24,566 bases of DNA from an uncultured Muribaculaceae bacterium (GCA_947644475.1 CANRZQ010000010.1:1-24566), one strand, 5' to 3'; positions 15,635-24,263 are shown, counted from the stretch's first letter. Numbers and translations: made by a program. The notes: generated from the letters alone by a model not told the origin.

Positions 15635-17218
15635 ATGAAGAAAATCTTTACCTTCCTCTTAATCGCTGCATTGACAGCACTGTCGGCCTCGGCCGTAACC
15701 GTACGCCTCGATATCGACGACATAGGCCGCGTCGAGGTTATCATCAACGACGAACAGGATGTGCCCGGCCTGAAATCGGGCTACAATGAAATCGACGTCG
15801 ACCCCGGCACGGCTGTATATATTGTAGCGCGCACGGGGTGCTCGCTCATTTCCGTGGCCGAGACCAACGGTGATTACAAGTATGACATGCCGATACACGC
15901 CGACGACGGGCGTCAGTTCAGCATCATCAACGTTTACAGCGACTATGGCGACACCTACGTGGTAAAATCGGCGTCACAGGCCGACACCCGCACCGCCGAA
16001 TGTACTATCAAGGTCGACGACCCCGCAAAGATGAAAGTCGTGAACCCCGCCGATGAATCCACTGTCGAACTCAACGCCGGCGACAACACCTATAAGTTCG
16101 ACCCCGCTACCGAAAGCACCCTCACCATCAAGCCCACCGGTCGCCCTCTCTATTCCGTCACAGTCGACGGCACCGAGGCTCCGTTCAGCGGCTACGCCTA
16201 TAACGTGACGCTTGCCGACGGCTGCACCGTCGACATCCGCGCCGACTATCCCGACATCGACTGCCCCGTAAAATTTGTGCTGTCGGGCGACCAGGCCGAC
16301 CTTTTTATCCGCACCGTCGACGTCGACGGACGCCCCGTGGCCGACTTTATGTCCGACTCATTCTCTGTGAAAGCCGGCTCGGAACTCAGCATCTCGGCCC
16401 ACACCGACGAATGGCAGGTAACGGAATGTACGGTCAACGGCGTTGCCGCCACATTCTCCAATCCTTTTAACATATTCGTGACCGAGGCCACCACCATCGC
16501 CATCACCGTAAGCAAATACGCCACTTTCCCCATGACCATAAATGTCGACGACCCCGCACGCATCCACGCTTACCGGGGATATTCCTACAACAAAGACGAA
16601 ATCACACTCATTGCCGGAGCCAACCGCGTCGACATCACCCGCAACACCCCCATCGTAAGTTTCGTGCCTGCCGAAGGCTGCTACATCAAGAGCCTTGAAG
16701 TGGACGGATATGAATATGCCGACGACGAACTCCGCGTGGCTCCCGTAATGGTGGGCAGCCTCACCGACAACTCCGCAATCACCGTCACCACCGGCGTAAT
16801 CGACCGCAACATGGACGCCGCAATCTCGATAGAGCCCTCGCTCGCCGGGCAAGTCACCCTTATCCGCTCCGACCACAGCGCCGTGGCGCTCGAAGGCGAG
16901 ACCACATCGTTCCGCTTCTACGAGGGCGACAACCCCTTCACGCTCGAACTCTTCGCGGCCGACGACAATATCACAGTCACCGTCGACGGCAAAGCCATCG
17001 ACCCCATCTATCCCTCGAGTCCCAAATACAGCCTCACCCTTGCCAACGGCAGCGTGGTGCGCGTAGGCTCGGCCGACTACTCCTCAATCCGCCTGCCCGA
17101 GGCCGACAGCAACGCGCCGGCCCGCATCTACAACCTGCAAGGCATGCCCGTCGACCCCTCCGCCACCCTCCCCTCCGGCTTCTATATCATCAACGGCAAT
17201 AAAATCCTCGTGAGATAA
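15635..17218 (+). CDS. Secreted beta-rich repeat protein with C-terminal sorting-like tail
   Basis: This 527-residue protein has a clear signal peptide (MKKIFTFLLIAALTALSASA, cleavage before V21). The mature part is acidic, rich in D, T and V, and predicted all-beta. It seems built from related modules of roughly 95-110 residues: each has a VDDPA-R/K-type opening, an L/IxAGxNxxxI/F strand, then a VTVDG-x-x... strand and a closing LxxGxxVxI strand. The C-terminus ARIYNLQGMPV...LPSGFYIINGNKILVR resembles C-terminal tails common on secreted Bacteroidales proteins, related to type IX-type sorting domains. The ligand and function are unknown; no catalytic motif is visible. It has its own promoter and terminator, so it is monocistronic. 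Confidence 0.8.
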   Translation: MKKIFTFLLIAALTALSASAVTVRLDIDDIGRVEVIINDEQDVPGLKSGYNEIDVDPGTAVYIVARTGCSLISVAETNGDYKYDMPIHADDGRQFSIINVYSDYGDTYVVKSASQADTRTAECTIKVDDPAKMKVVNPADESTVELNAGDNTYKFDPATESTLTIKPTGRPLYSVTVDGTEAPFSGYAYNVTLADGCTVDIRADYPDIDCPVKFVLSGDQADLFIRTVDVDGRPVADFMSDSFSVKAGSELSISAHTDEWQVTECTVNGVAATFSNPFNIFVTEATTIAITVSKYATFPMTINVDDPARIHAYRGYSYNKDEITLIAGANRVDITRNTPIVSFVPAEGCYIKSLEVDGYEYADDELRVAPVMVGSLTDNSAITVTTGVIDRNMDAAISIEPSLAGQVTLIRSDHSAVALEGETTSFRFYEGDNPFTLELFAADDNITVTVDGKAIDPIYPSSPKYSLTLANGSVVRVGSADYSSIRLPEADSNAPARIYNLQGMPVDPSATLPSGFYIINGNKILVR

Positions 17219-17244
17219 CCCTACCCAACACCGGGCTTCTGCTG

Positions 17245-17271
17245 GCCTCCGGATTCCGTCCGGAGGCTTTT
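17245..17271 (+). terminator. Intrinsic terminator of the secreted repeat protein gene
   Basis: GCCTCCGGA-TTCCG-TCCGGAGGC is a perfect 9-bp stem followed by TTTTA. It lies 27 nt after the stop codon and separates the gene from the convergent hipA-like gene. Confidence 0.8.
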
Positions 17272-17281
17272 AGTGTGTGTC

Positions 17282-18532
17282 TCATAACCATTTTTCAAAT
17301 CTTGGGGCGAACATGTCTATATCACGTTGTGGTATTCCAATCCTTTTCGCTATAACATGCCATGATTTTATTCCCGACCTGACCTCCATTACAATAGCCT
17401 TGGCTCTTGCTGCTGTCAACATATAGTCTCCGGATGAATCAAGCAGAATATTCAAGTCTGACGCGTTTGTAAATCGGTTTATGAGTATGCTCTGTCTGTC
17501 CAAAAGAGTTGGATTGATATCATATGCAGGCGACAGCACCCATCCCTTTCTTGTCAATAGAAATCCATGATTGCGAAAATGATCGTCGGTATTCCCTATA
17601 ATGATATTGAACGCCACCCTACGGAATAGTTCTTCAATATTATACTCGACACAGCATCCATGACGCACAATGAAATCTATGATATCCGTATAACCAAAAC
17701 CGGACGAAGCATTGTCGCCGTCATCAAGGCCAAGCAGAGTCATAGCTGATGCAAAATGAATTCTTCCGCCGCCCTCCTTACGGTCGAATCTCCTGGACAG
17801 AAGAATATGGTGATTGTCTCCCTTGACAACACTGGTTTCTGCCACGTCCAATCCGGCCTTACGTCCAAGTATATGACTAAAATGCTCCCATAATGCAACA
17901 TCATAGTCGTCTTTACGCGACGGAAATTTCGCCACCGTCAATCTTCCGTTTTCGTCAACGACAGTTGCCTTAGGTCTTGCACCGCCAAGAGAGGAACCCG
18001 GACGCAGCAACTGCACGAGCCATTTCTTTTCGGGAAGTTGCTGCTTTTCTTCGCTTGTCTCAATCTCGCCGGCAGCGTGCATCAATTCCTTTAAACTTGT
18101 CAACGGAGGCACACGAAACGACGTACCCGTATTTATATAGTCTCCGTCCTTTGATTCTGAGAATCTGAATCCTCCCATTCGAGAAGTATCATCAATACCA
18201 ACAAGATAATCGAACGACGACAATCTTCTCACAGGCCTATTCTCTTCCTTGGCGACAATCTGTTCACGCCTATTGAGCAACGTTCGCCCCCAACGGTCGG
18301 GAAGGGCATCTGAAAAGCAGGCGAAAATATCTCTTCCGGGTCGAGAGTATTGTTCTCCCGGAAAATTCTGCAACCCTTCGTCAAGAAACACATCCCCGTA
18401 TACAGCGAGCCAATCCTTGCTGTAAGAAAACGAATACGTTTCATTGCCCCTCACATTATCATATGACAAAACACCGACAGGCTGAGGAGCATCAAGCCAG
18501 TCGAAATCAGCATATACATACAGTTTTTTCAT
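17282..18532 (-). CDS. HipA-family serine/threonine kinase (toxin-like)
   Basis: A 416-residue, full-length HipA-like protein: an N-terminal couple-HipA region (about 1-110) precedes the kinase domain. The flexible P-loop is S180-S-L-G-G-A-R-P-K188, where serine autophosphorylation would occur. K202 lies in VAKF. The catalytic loop is N314-T-D316-D317-H-F-R-N321, and the metal-binding D338-I-N340 is in SPAYDINP. HipA of E. coli phosphorylates glutamyl-tRNA synthetase and induces persistence; the target here is unknown. It lies 3 nt downstream of a HipB-like regulator gene and on the opposite strand to its neighbours. Base composition is clearly lower in GC than the flanking biotin genes, which suggests transfer. 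Confidence 0.92.
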   Translation of the reverse strand: MKKLYVYADFDWLDAPQPVGVLSYDNVRGNETYSFSYSKDWLAVYGDVFLDEGLQNFPGEQYSRPGRDIFACFSDALPDRWGRTLLNRREQIVAKEENRPVRRLSSFDYLVGIDDTSRMGGFRFSESKDGDYINTGTSFRVPPLTSLKELMHAAGEIETSEEKQQLPEKKWLVQLLRPGSSLGGARPKATVVDENGRLTVAKFPSRKDDYDVALWEHFSHILGRKAGLDVAETSVVKGDNHHILLSRRFDRKEGGGRIHFASAMTLLGLDDGDNASSGFGYTDIIDFIVRHGCCVEYNIEELFRRVAFNIIIGNTDDHFRNHGFLLTRKGWVLSPAYDINPTLLDRQSILINRFTNASDLNILLDSSGDYMLTAARAKAIVMEVRSGIKSWHVIAKRIGIPQRDIDMFAPRFEKWL

Positions 18533-18535
18533 ATC

Positions 18536-18853
18536 TTATTTCTTTGAGGCGCGCTGCCGGTGTTTAAGACTCAGATCTTGAAGATTTCTTCCTAACGCAT
18601 CCTCTTTTGCTATCAATAGCAGGTCATCGTCAAGCCCTAATGAATAAAGCACACGCGCATAAATACCTATTGAAACAGTCGGAGCACCTTTCTCTATCCT
18701 GGCCACTGTCAATGGAGAACAGGTGGCACGCTCTGCAATCTGCGCTATCGATAAATTGCGACGTAACCGGGCAAGCCTAATCTGCTCACCCATTAATGTC
18801 ATTTTTTCCTCCAACTTGCGGGGCTGTTTGGTCCCCATCGTATTTTTTGCCAT
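18536..18853 (-). CDS. HipB-like XRE-family HTH regulator (antitoxin-like)
   Basis: The 105-residue product contains one XRE/Cro-type helix-turn-helix at about residues 20-75: MGEQIRLARLRRNLSIAQIAERATCSPLTVARIEKG. The tail is basic (KHRQRASKK). Its place directly upstream of, and co-directional with, a HipA-like kinase gene is the HipBA arrangement, in which HipB binds the kinase and represses the operon. ATG at 18851-18853 follows a minus-strand -7 box. Another possible start (M18 or M21) exists near the HTH, but the upstream ATG is best placed for the promoter. AT-rich DNA with several TGATAT/ATGATAT words upstream (18900-18928) could hold operators; this is inference. Confidence 0.88.
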   Translation of the reverse strand: MAKNTMGTKQPRKLEEKMTLMGEQIRLARLRRNLSIAQIAERATCSPLTVARIEKGAPTVSIGIYARVLYSLGLDDDLLLIAKEDALGRNLQDLSLKHRQRASKK

Positions 18854-18875
18854 CTCAATATTTATTTTAATAATG

Positions 18876-18883
18876 CAAAGTTA
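18876..18883 (-). promoter_or_regulatory. -7 box for hipBA-like operon
   Basis: On the minus strand TAACTTTG matches TAnnTTTG and lies about 22 nt before the start codon. No TTTG is at the -33 distance; the AT-rich upstream DNA may carry the regulator's binding sites. Confidence 0.5.
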
Positions 18884-18966
18884 GCAAAATTATTTATTTT
18901 ATGATATATTGATGATATTATTTATGATTGTTTTTTCCCGTTGATGAATTGTTTCGGATTTTTTGT

Positions 18967-18974
18967 TAACTTTG
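18967..18974 (+). promoter_or_regulatory. -7 box for the bioD operon
   Basis: TAACTTTG matches the consensus and lies 25 nt before ATG 19000. A TTGA at 18941-18944 is a poor, distant -33 candidate. It gives bioD a promoter independent of the bioAFGC operon. Confidence 0.55.
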
Positions 18975-18999
18975 TGTCGGAATAAACTTACCGCACACA

Positions 19000-19638
19000 A
19001 TGATGGAAAAGACGATATTTGTGTCGGGCATCGACACCGATGCCGGCAAGACTTTCTGCACGGCGTGGCTTGCCAACAAGTTGCGAGCCGAGGGCCGCAG
19101 CGTCATTACCCAGAAATTTATACAAACGGGGTGCATCGGCTCGTCGGAAGACATCGAGGCGCACCGCCGACTCATGGGCGTCTCCCCCACTCCTTTCGAC
19201 CTCGACGGCACCACAGCCCCGATAATATTCTCATATCCGGCATCGGCACAACTTGCCGCGCGAATCGACGGCCGGGAAATAGACCTCACTGTAATCGACC
19301 GAGCCCGCCGGCGGCTCGAGGAGGCCTTCGACACGGTGCTTGTCGAAGGCGCCGGAGGGCTTATGGTGCCCATCACCGACGAGTTTTTCGCCATCGACTA
19401 TGCGGCCACGAGGCATCTGCCTGTGGCTCTGGTGACGAACAGCCGCCTGGGCTCGATAAACCACACGGTGCTGTCGCTCGAGGCCTTGCGCAGCCGCGGA
19501 ATCGCGCTGGCATGCGTACTCTACAACACTTATTTCGACCGCGACGCCGAGATTGCCGCCGACACCCGCGCCTTCATAGGCCGATATGTCGAGCGCCATT
19601 TCCCCGGCACGCCAATCTACGATATTCCGGCACTATGA
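19000..19638 (+). CDS. bioD: ATP-dependent dethiobiotin synthetase
   Basis: BioD carboxylates 7,8-diaminopelargonate with CO2 and ATP to form dethiobiotin. The 212-residue length is typical. The P-loop is G10-IDTDAG-K17-T18 (family GTDTxxGKT), and VEGAGGLMVPI near residues 112-122 is the second signature. A second ATG three nt downstream (19003) is an equally possible start. Unlike the other biotin genes it is 3.75 kb away, behind its own promoter, and its stop overlaps the next gene's start as ATGA. It therefore heads a transcript with three genes that have no obvious link to biotin. Confidence 0.96.
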   Translation: MMEKTIFVSGIDTDAGKTFCTAWLANKLRAEGRSVITQKFIQTGCIGSSEDIEAHRRLMGVSPTPFDLDGTTAPIIFSYPASAQLAARIDGREIDLTVIDRARRRLEEAFDTVLVEGAGGLMVPITDEFFAIDYAATRHLPVALVTNSRLGSINHTVLSLEALRSRGIALACVLYNTYFDRDAEIAADTRAFIGRYVERHFPGTPIYDIPAL

Positions 19639-22637
19639 ACGAAACCGCGCTATCCCAACTGCTGCTCAAAGACACGGCCTTTCAGGACCTGATGCAAAGC
19701 CGTGTGTTCAACGTTCTGCTCATCGCCTCGCCTTACGACGCCTTCATGATGGAGGAAGACGGCCGCGTCGAGGAGCAGCTCTACTTCGAGTATGTGTCGC
19801 TCAACCTTAGTTCGCCGCCCCGTGTGGCCCGTGTGGCGCATGTGTCGGAAGCCCTCGCTGCCATGGAGCACAAGAATTTCGACCTGGTCATAGCCATGCC
19901 GGGCATCGACATTTCTGAGACATTCGACGGGGCCGCGGCAATCAAGGAGGCGCACCCCGACGTGCCCATTGTGGTGCTCACGCCATTCTCCAAGGAGGTG
20001 TCGCGCCGCCTGGCCGACCAGAATCTGGAGCATATCGACTATGTGTTCTCGTGGCTGGGCAACGTCGACCTGCTGCTTGCCATCATAAAGTTGCTCGAGG
20101 ACAAGATGAATGCCGAGCGCGACGTGTTGCAAGTGGGCGTGCAGATGATAATGCTTGTGGAGGACTCCGTGCGCTTCTATTCGTCGGTGCTCCCCCACCT
20201 GTTCAAGTTCCTGCTCAACCAGTCGATGGTGTTCTCCACCGAGGCCCTCAACGAGCACGAGCAGATGCTGCGCATGCGCGGCCGCCCAAAGGTGATTCTG
20301 GCCCGCAACTATGAGGAGGCGGTGGAGTTTTACGACAAATACGGCAAGAATATGCTTGGCGTGATCACCGACGTGTCGTTCAACCGAGAGGGCGCCAAAG
20401 ACCGCGAGGCCGGCCTGCGCCTGGCCCGCTATCTGCGCGACAAAGACCCATATCTGCCCATCATCGTCGAGTCGTCGGAAAGCGAGAACCGCGACAAGGT
20501 GAAGGATTTCGGCGGCGTATTCCTCGACAAGAATTCCAAGAAACTGCCTGTCGACCTCGGCGAGGCCATAACCGACAATTTCGGCTTCGGCGACTTCATA
20601 ATCCGCAATCCCGAGACGCAGGAAGAGATAATGCGCATAGCCACGCTCAAGGACTTGCAGAAAAACATATTCGGGATTCCCGACGAGTCGCTGTTCTACC
20701 ACGCCTCGCACAACGACATATCGCGCTGGCTCTATTCCCGCGCCATGTTCCCCATCGCCGAGGTGATGAAGACCCACCGCTACCACGACATTGGCGAAAG
20801 CGCGGCCGTGCGCCAGCTGGTGTTCGACCTCATTGTGAAATACCGCAAGATGAAAAACCGCGGCGTGGTGGCCGTGTTCCAGAAAGACCGTTTCGACCAT
20901 TACTCCAACTTCGCCCGCATAGGCCAGGGCTCGCTTGGCGGAAAAGGCCGCGGCCTGGCATTTGTCGACTCTATCATAAAGAAAAATCCGGTGTGCGACA
21001 ATTTCGACGGCGTGGCCATCTCGATTCCGCGCACCGTGGTGCTCTGCACCGACATATTCGACGAGTTCATGAAGCAGAACCGACTCTATCCGCTGGCTCT
21101 CAGCCCGGTGGCCGACGATGAGATTCTGCGCCGGTTTCTCGAAGCCCGCCTGCCGGAGCGAATCATCGAGGACCTTCTGGCCCTGTTTGAGGTGGTGGAC
21201 CGTCCGCTGGCCATACGCTCGTCGAGCCTGCTCGAGGACTCGCATTACCAGCCTTTCGCCGGCATCTACTCCACATACATGATTCCCCACGTTGCCGACA
21301 AGGAGCAGATGCTGCGTCTTGTCTCCGACGCCATCAAGGGGGTGTACGCCTCGGTGTTCTATGCAGCCTCCAAGGCATATATGACAGCCACATCCAATGT
21401 AATCGACCAGGAAAAGATGGCCGTGATAATACAGGAAGTGGTGGGCGAGAACCGCGGCGGCGGAGCCTATTTCCCGTCGTTCTCCGGCGTGGGACGCTCG
21501 CTCAACTACTATCCTCTGGGCGACGAGCGGGCCGAGGACGGCGTGGTGCAGGTGGCCGTAGGCCTCGGCAAATATATCGTCGACGGCGGACAGGCCCTGC
21601 GCTTTTCCCCCCGCCACCCGGCATCCGTGCTTCAAACATCGACCCTCGACCTGGCCCTGCGCGACACCCAGACGCGCCTCGACGCGCTCGAACTGGCATC
21701 CACCACCGACAACATGACCGTCGACGACGGCTACAACATAGTGCGCCGCCGCGTGCAGGACTTCGCCGACACCGGCGTGCTGCGCCATATGGTGTCGACC
21801 TTCGACCCCAACGACGGCGTGCTCCGCGACTACGAGCAGCAGGGCCGCTGGCGACGCGTGGTCACATTCAACTCCATGCTGCGGCACGGAGCATTCCCCT
21901 TGGCCGAGGCCGCCGATTTCATGCTCTCGGCCGGACAAAACGAGATGCGCCGTCCCGTCGAGATTGAATTTGCCGGAAACGTATTCGCCACCCCGGGCAA
22001 GGACGGGCTAAAAGGACATATCTACTGGCTGCAAATACGCCCGATTATCGACAAAAAAGACATGGTCGACGACGACATCATCGATGTCGACGACAGCCGC
22101 GCAATCCTCAAATCGGCCACCGCGCTCGGCCATGGCAACATCGACAGCGTCGACACCATCGTGTACGTCCGTCCCGAGACCTTCAACTCGCGCAACAACG
22201 GCGAAGTGGCCGAAGAAATCGAGCGCATCAACCGCGAGTTCATAGCCCAAGGCAAGAATTACGTGCTAATCGGCCCGGGACGCTGGGGCTCGAGCGACCC
22301 CGCGCTCGGCATACCCGTGAAATGGCCGCATATCTCGGCGGCGCGAGTCATTGTAGAGTCATCGCTGTCGAACTACCGCATCGACCCCAGCCAAGGCACT
22401 CACTTTTTCCAGAACCTCACGTCGATGGGCGTGGCCTATTTCACAATCAACCCCTCGATAGGCGACGGCGTGTTCGACCTCGACTACCTCAACTCGCTGC
22501 CCGCGCAATACGAGAGCGAGCGTGTGCGCATAATCCGCTTCGCCGCTCCCCTGCCAATAGCCGTCAACGGCAAAAAAGGCGTGGGCGTGGTGCTAAAACC
22601 CCTCGAAAATGAAGATACTGAAAGTTCTCCCCAATGA
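19635..22637 (+). CDS. Receiver domain / PEP-synthase-like ATP-grasp fusion protein
   Basis: A 1000-residue cytosolic protein. Residues about 23-155 look like a degenerate receiver domain (LLIASPYDAF; LVIAMPG at the acceptor position, so no aspartate). Residues about 170-320 form a second receiver with a full set: E176-D177, acceptor D246 in GVITDVSF and K299 in FLDKN. From about 420 a PPDK/PEP-synthase N-terminal ATP-grasp domain follows: GSLGGKGRGLAF (432-443), R528-SSSLLED and FAGIYST (541-547), and a GPGRWGSSDP motif near 877. No swivelling phosphohistidine domain or PEP-binding TIM barrel is seen, so it is not an ordinary PEP synthase. The receiver could gate a phosphotransfer. ATG 19635 overlaps the bioD stop by ATGA. 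The substrate is unknown. Confidence 0.82.
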   Translation: MNETALSQLLLKDTAFQDLMQSRVFNVLLIASPYDAFMMEEDGRVEEQLYFEYVSLNLSSPPRVARVAHVSEALAAMEHKNFDLVIAMPGIDISETFDGAAAIKEAHPDVPIVVLTPFSKEVSRRLADQNLEHIDYVFSWLGNVDLLLAIIKLLEDKMNAERDVLQVGVQMIMLVEDSVRFYSSVLPHLFKFLLNQSMVFSTEALNEHEQMLRMRGRPKVILARNYEEAVEFYDKYGKNMLGVITDVSFNREGAKDREAGLRLARYLRDKDPYLPIIVESSESENRDKVKDFGGVFLDKNSKKLPVDLGEAITDNFGFGDFIIRNPETQEEIMRIATLKDLQKNIFGIPDESLFYHASHNDISRWLYSRAMFPIAEVMKTHRYHDIGESAAVRQLVFDLIVKYRKMKNRGVVAVFQKDRFDHYSNFARIGQGSLGGKGRGLAFVDSIIKKNPVCDNFDGVAISIPRTVVLCTDIFDEFMKQNRLYPLALSPVADDEILRRFLEARLPERIIEDLLALFEVVDRPLAIRSSSLLEDSHYQPFAGIYSTYMIPHVADKEQMLRLVSDAIKGVYASVFYAASKAYMTATSNVIDQEKMAVIIQEVVGENRGGGAYFPSFSGVGRSLNYYPLGDERAEDGVVQVAVGLGKYIVDGGQALRFSPRHPASVLQTSTLDLALRDTQTRLDALELASTTDNMTVDDGYNIVRRRVQDFADTGVLRHMVSTFDPNDGVLRDYEQQGRWRRVVTFNSMLRHGAFPLAEAADFMLSAGQNEMRRPVEIEFAGNVFATPGKDGLKGHIYWLQIRPIIDKKDMVDDDIIDVDDSRAILKSATALGHGNIDSVDTIVYVRPETFNSRNNGEVAEEIERINREFIAQGKNYVLIGPGRWGSSDPALGIPVKWPHISAARVIVESSLSNYRIDPSQGTHFFQNLTSMGVAYFTINPSIGDGVFDLDYLNSLPAQYESERVRIIRFAAPLPIAVNGKKGVGVVLKPLENEDTESSPQ

Positions 22638-23337
22638 CATAGACGAGAATTGCCCCGAAGTAGAGCAGTTGCGCCGCCATGGACATGAGGTAGAGGTGAT
22701 GCGCCCCGCCTTCTGGAGCGCATTTACAGCAGCCACCATTGCCTCCCGCTTGAAGACTTTCGACGCCGGACGCGTAGAGACCGAGCGGCTCAAAGATGCC
22801 GTTGCCGCCGTTTCGGCGCGAAAACTGGCCTCGGGAAAAAACTTCGAGATTGCCGTAAGGGTGCCTCGCAACAGCGTGAAGTGGCCCCATGCCGACAGGC
22901 TCGACACATCCGGCGTGGCATGGATATACCCTTCCGAACGTCTCAAATCGGAGTTTGGCCGCCCCGGCGCGGTAGAGACATTGGATGTAGCCCCCGGTGA
23001 AGATTTCCGTCACGACCCCGAAACAGTGCGCTATGCCTTCTTCGGCTACGACGCTCCGGCCACATACCTGCGCCTCAAAGAGGCCGTAGAGGCCATTGCA
23101 GCCAATCCTGACGCAATTCTCGACGTATATGGAGAATTCCGCGCCAGACACGTGATGCCCGTCGTACGACGCTGCAAAGCCCTCGAAATCGGGAACCGCG
23201 TGCGTTGGCACGGCAAAGACTTTATTTTCGACCAAGCCGTGCTCAATGCCGACAGGATATTTCTCTCTCAATACGAACCGACCGATGCCGAACTGCTCGC
23301 GGCCTCTTTCGGCAGAATCCTCATCGATAAAATCTGA
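22609..23337 (+). CDS. Compact glycosyltransferase-like protein (GT4-type, incomplete)
   Basis: The 242-residue product opens with a Rossmann-like strand (MKILKVLPNDIDENCPEVEQL). It later contains ILDVYGEFRARHVMPVVRRC...IGNRVRWHGKDF, which follows the GT4 pattern of strand-G-x-helix...rVxxxG. The segment QYEPTDAELLAASFGRILID near the C-terminus resembles the donor-binding E-x7-E region. Typical GT4 enzymes are 350-400 residues, so this one is short at both ends and stops soon after the donor motif. It may be a small divergent transferase or a degenerate non-catalytic form. Its start overlaps the upstream gene by 29 nt and it ends 4 nt before the kinase gene. A role in LPS or surface glycan assembly is inferred from that neighbour. 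Confidence 0.55.
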   Translation: MKILKVLPNDIDENCPEVEQLRRHGHEVEVMRPAFWSAFTAATIASRLKTFDAGRVETERLKDAVAAVSARKLASGKNFEIAVRVPRNSVKWPHADRLDTSGVAWIYPSERLKSEFGRPGAVETLDVAPGEDFRHDPETVRYAFFGYDAPATYLRLKEAVEAIAANPDAILDVYGEFRARHVMPVVRRCKALEIGNRVRWHGKDFIFDQAVLNADRIFLSQYEPTDAELLAASFGRILIDKI

Positions 23338-23341
23338 CACC

Positions 23342-24124
23342 ATGCGCCACGTCAATATAATTTTCAACCCCCGTTTTCCCGACATTGCCGAACTGGCGGC
23401 AGAAATAGCGCGCGACGGCGTGCCACACCAGGCCGAGACAATCTACGACGGGCGCAACCGCCTATACCGCCTCGACTTCGAGGGCCGCGAGGTGTGTATC
23501 AAGGCCTTCCACCGCCCTGCCGGAGTAAACGCCTGGGTCTACGGCAACCTGCGCCACGGCAAGGCCCGACGCTCTTATGAAAACGCTATGGAACTGCGCC
23601 GGCTCGGGTTCCACTCTCCCACTCCGCTGGCCTATGTCGAAATACGCTACGGACGGCGTTTCGACCTAAGTTATTATATCTACGAATACATCTCCGACGC
23701 CGTGTATCTGCGCGGATGGGACAAACGCCCCGACGCCAAGCCGCTCGCCGACGCCCTGGCCGCAGAAATGGCGCGTATGCACGCCGCAGGCATATTCCAC
23801 AAGGATTTCACACCCGGCAACATCTTCTTCAAACGCGACAGCGCGGGAAATTACGAATTTTCATATATCGACATCAACCGCATGGACTTCGGCGTTACCG
23901 ACCGCCGGCGCATGCTTCACAATTTCCGCGGCCTCACCTTCGACCGCGACATGCTGCGCTATCTGGCGCGCTCATATGCCCGTCAGGCACATCTGAACGC
24001 AGAAGCCACCGAGCGCGAGGCCCTGAGCCGCCTCGACGAATTCCTCCACCAGAAAGTGCTCCACGCCCGCCTGCGCGGCCGCACCGACGTGCTCGAATAT
24101 TACAGCCGCTTCATCCCAAAATAA
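23342..24124 (+). CDS. Lipopolysaccharide kinase family protein (InaA/WaaP-like)
   Basis: A 260-residue protein with the eukaryotic-like kinase fold of Kdo/heptose kinases. The ATP-anchoring lysine is K54 in VCIKAF. The catalytic loop is H153-K-D155-F-T-P-G-N160 (HxDxxxxN), and a metal-binding YID177 with a following DFG lies about 17 residues later. Such enzymes phosphorylate sugars of the LPS inner core at the cytoplasmic face of the inner membrane; Bacteroidales homologs are annotated as InaA-family LPS kinases. The open frame extends upstream to 23246, but that part would overlap the upstream gene in another frame; ATG 23342, four nt after the preceding stop, fits the family's N-terminus. 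It is the last gene of the bioD operon. Confidence 0.85.
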   Translation: MRHVNIIFNPRFPDIAELAAEIARDGVPHQAETIYDGRNRLYRLDFEGREVCIKAFHRPAGVNAWVYGNLRHGKARRSYENAMELRRLGFHSPTPLAYVEIRYGRRFDLSYYIYEYISDAVYLRGWDKRPDAKPLADALAAEMARMHAAGIFHKDFTPGNIFFKRDSAGNYEFSYIDINRMDFGVTDRRRMLHNFRGLTFDRDMLRYLARSYARQAHLNAEATEREALSRLDEFLHQKVLHARLRGRTDVLEYYSRFIPK

Positions 24125-24263
24125 CCGGGAACGCGAAACCATCAGGAACGCAAGCCTCCGGCTTGCGACAAACGATTCTCAAACCATATATCCCGAGGTG
24201 CGCCCCTACAATATCGGCATAAACCGGAGCAAGCCGAATTTAGGGTGCAAGTCTTCTCAGCAG

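Noticed and set aside
18963..19634. An upstream extension of the receiver/ATP-grasp protein by 224 residues
   Set aside because: It runs through bioD in another frame, is Arg/His-rich, and the ATGA junction at 19635 gives a natural coupled start.
19650..21938. A 762-codon open frame on the minus strand opposite the receiver/ATP-grasp gene
   Set aside because: It is an antisense shadow in high-GC DNA. The translation is rich in His/Val/Gly without motifs, whereas the plus strand shows clear domains over the full length.
23246..23341. An upstream extension of the LPS-type kinase
   Set aside because: It overlaps the end of the preceding gene in a different frame; ATG 23342 fits family length and operon spacing.
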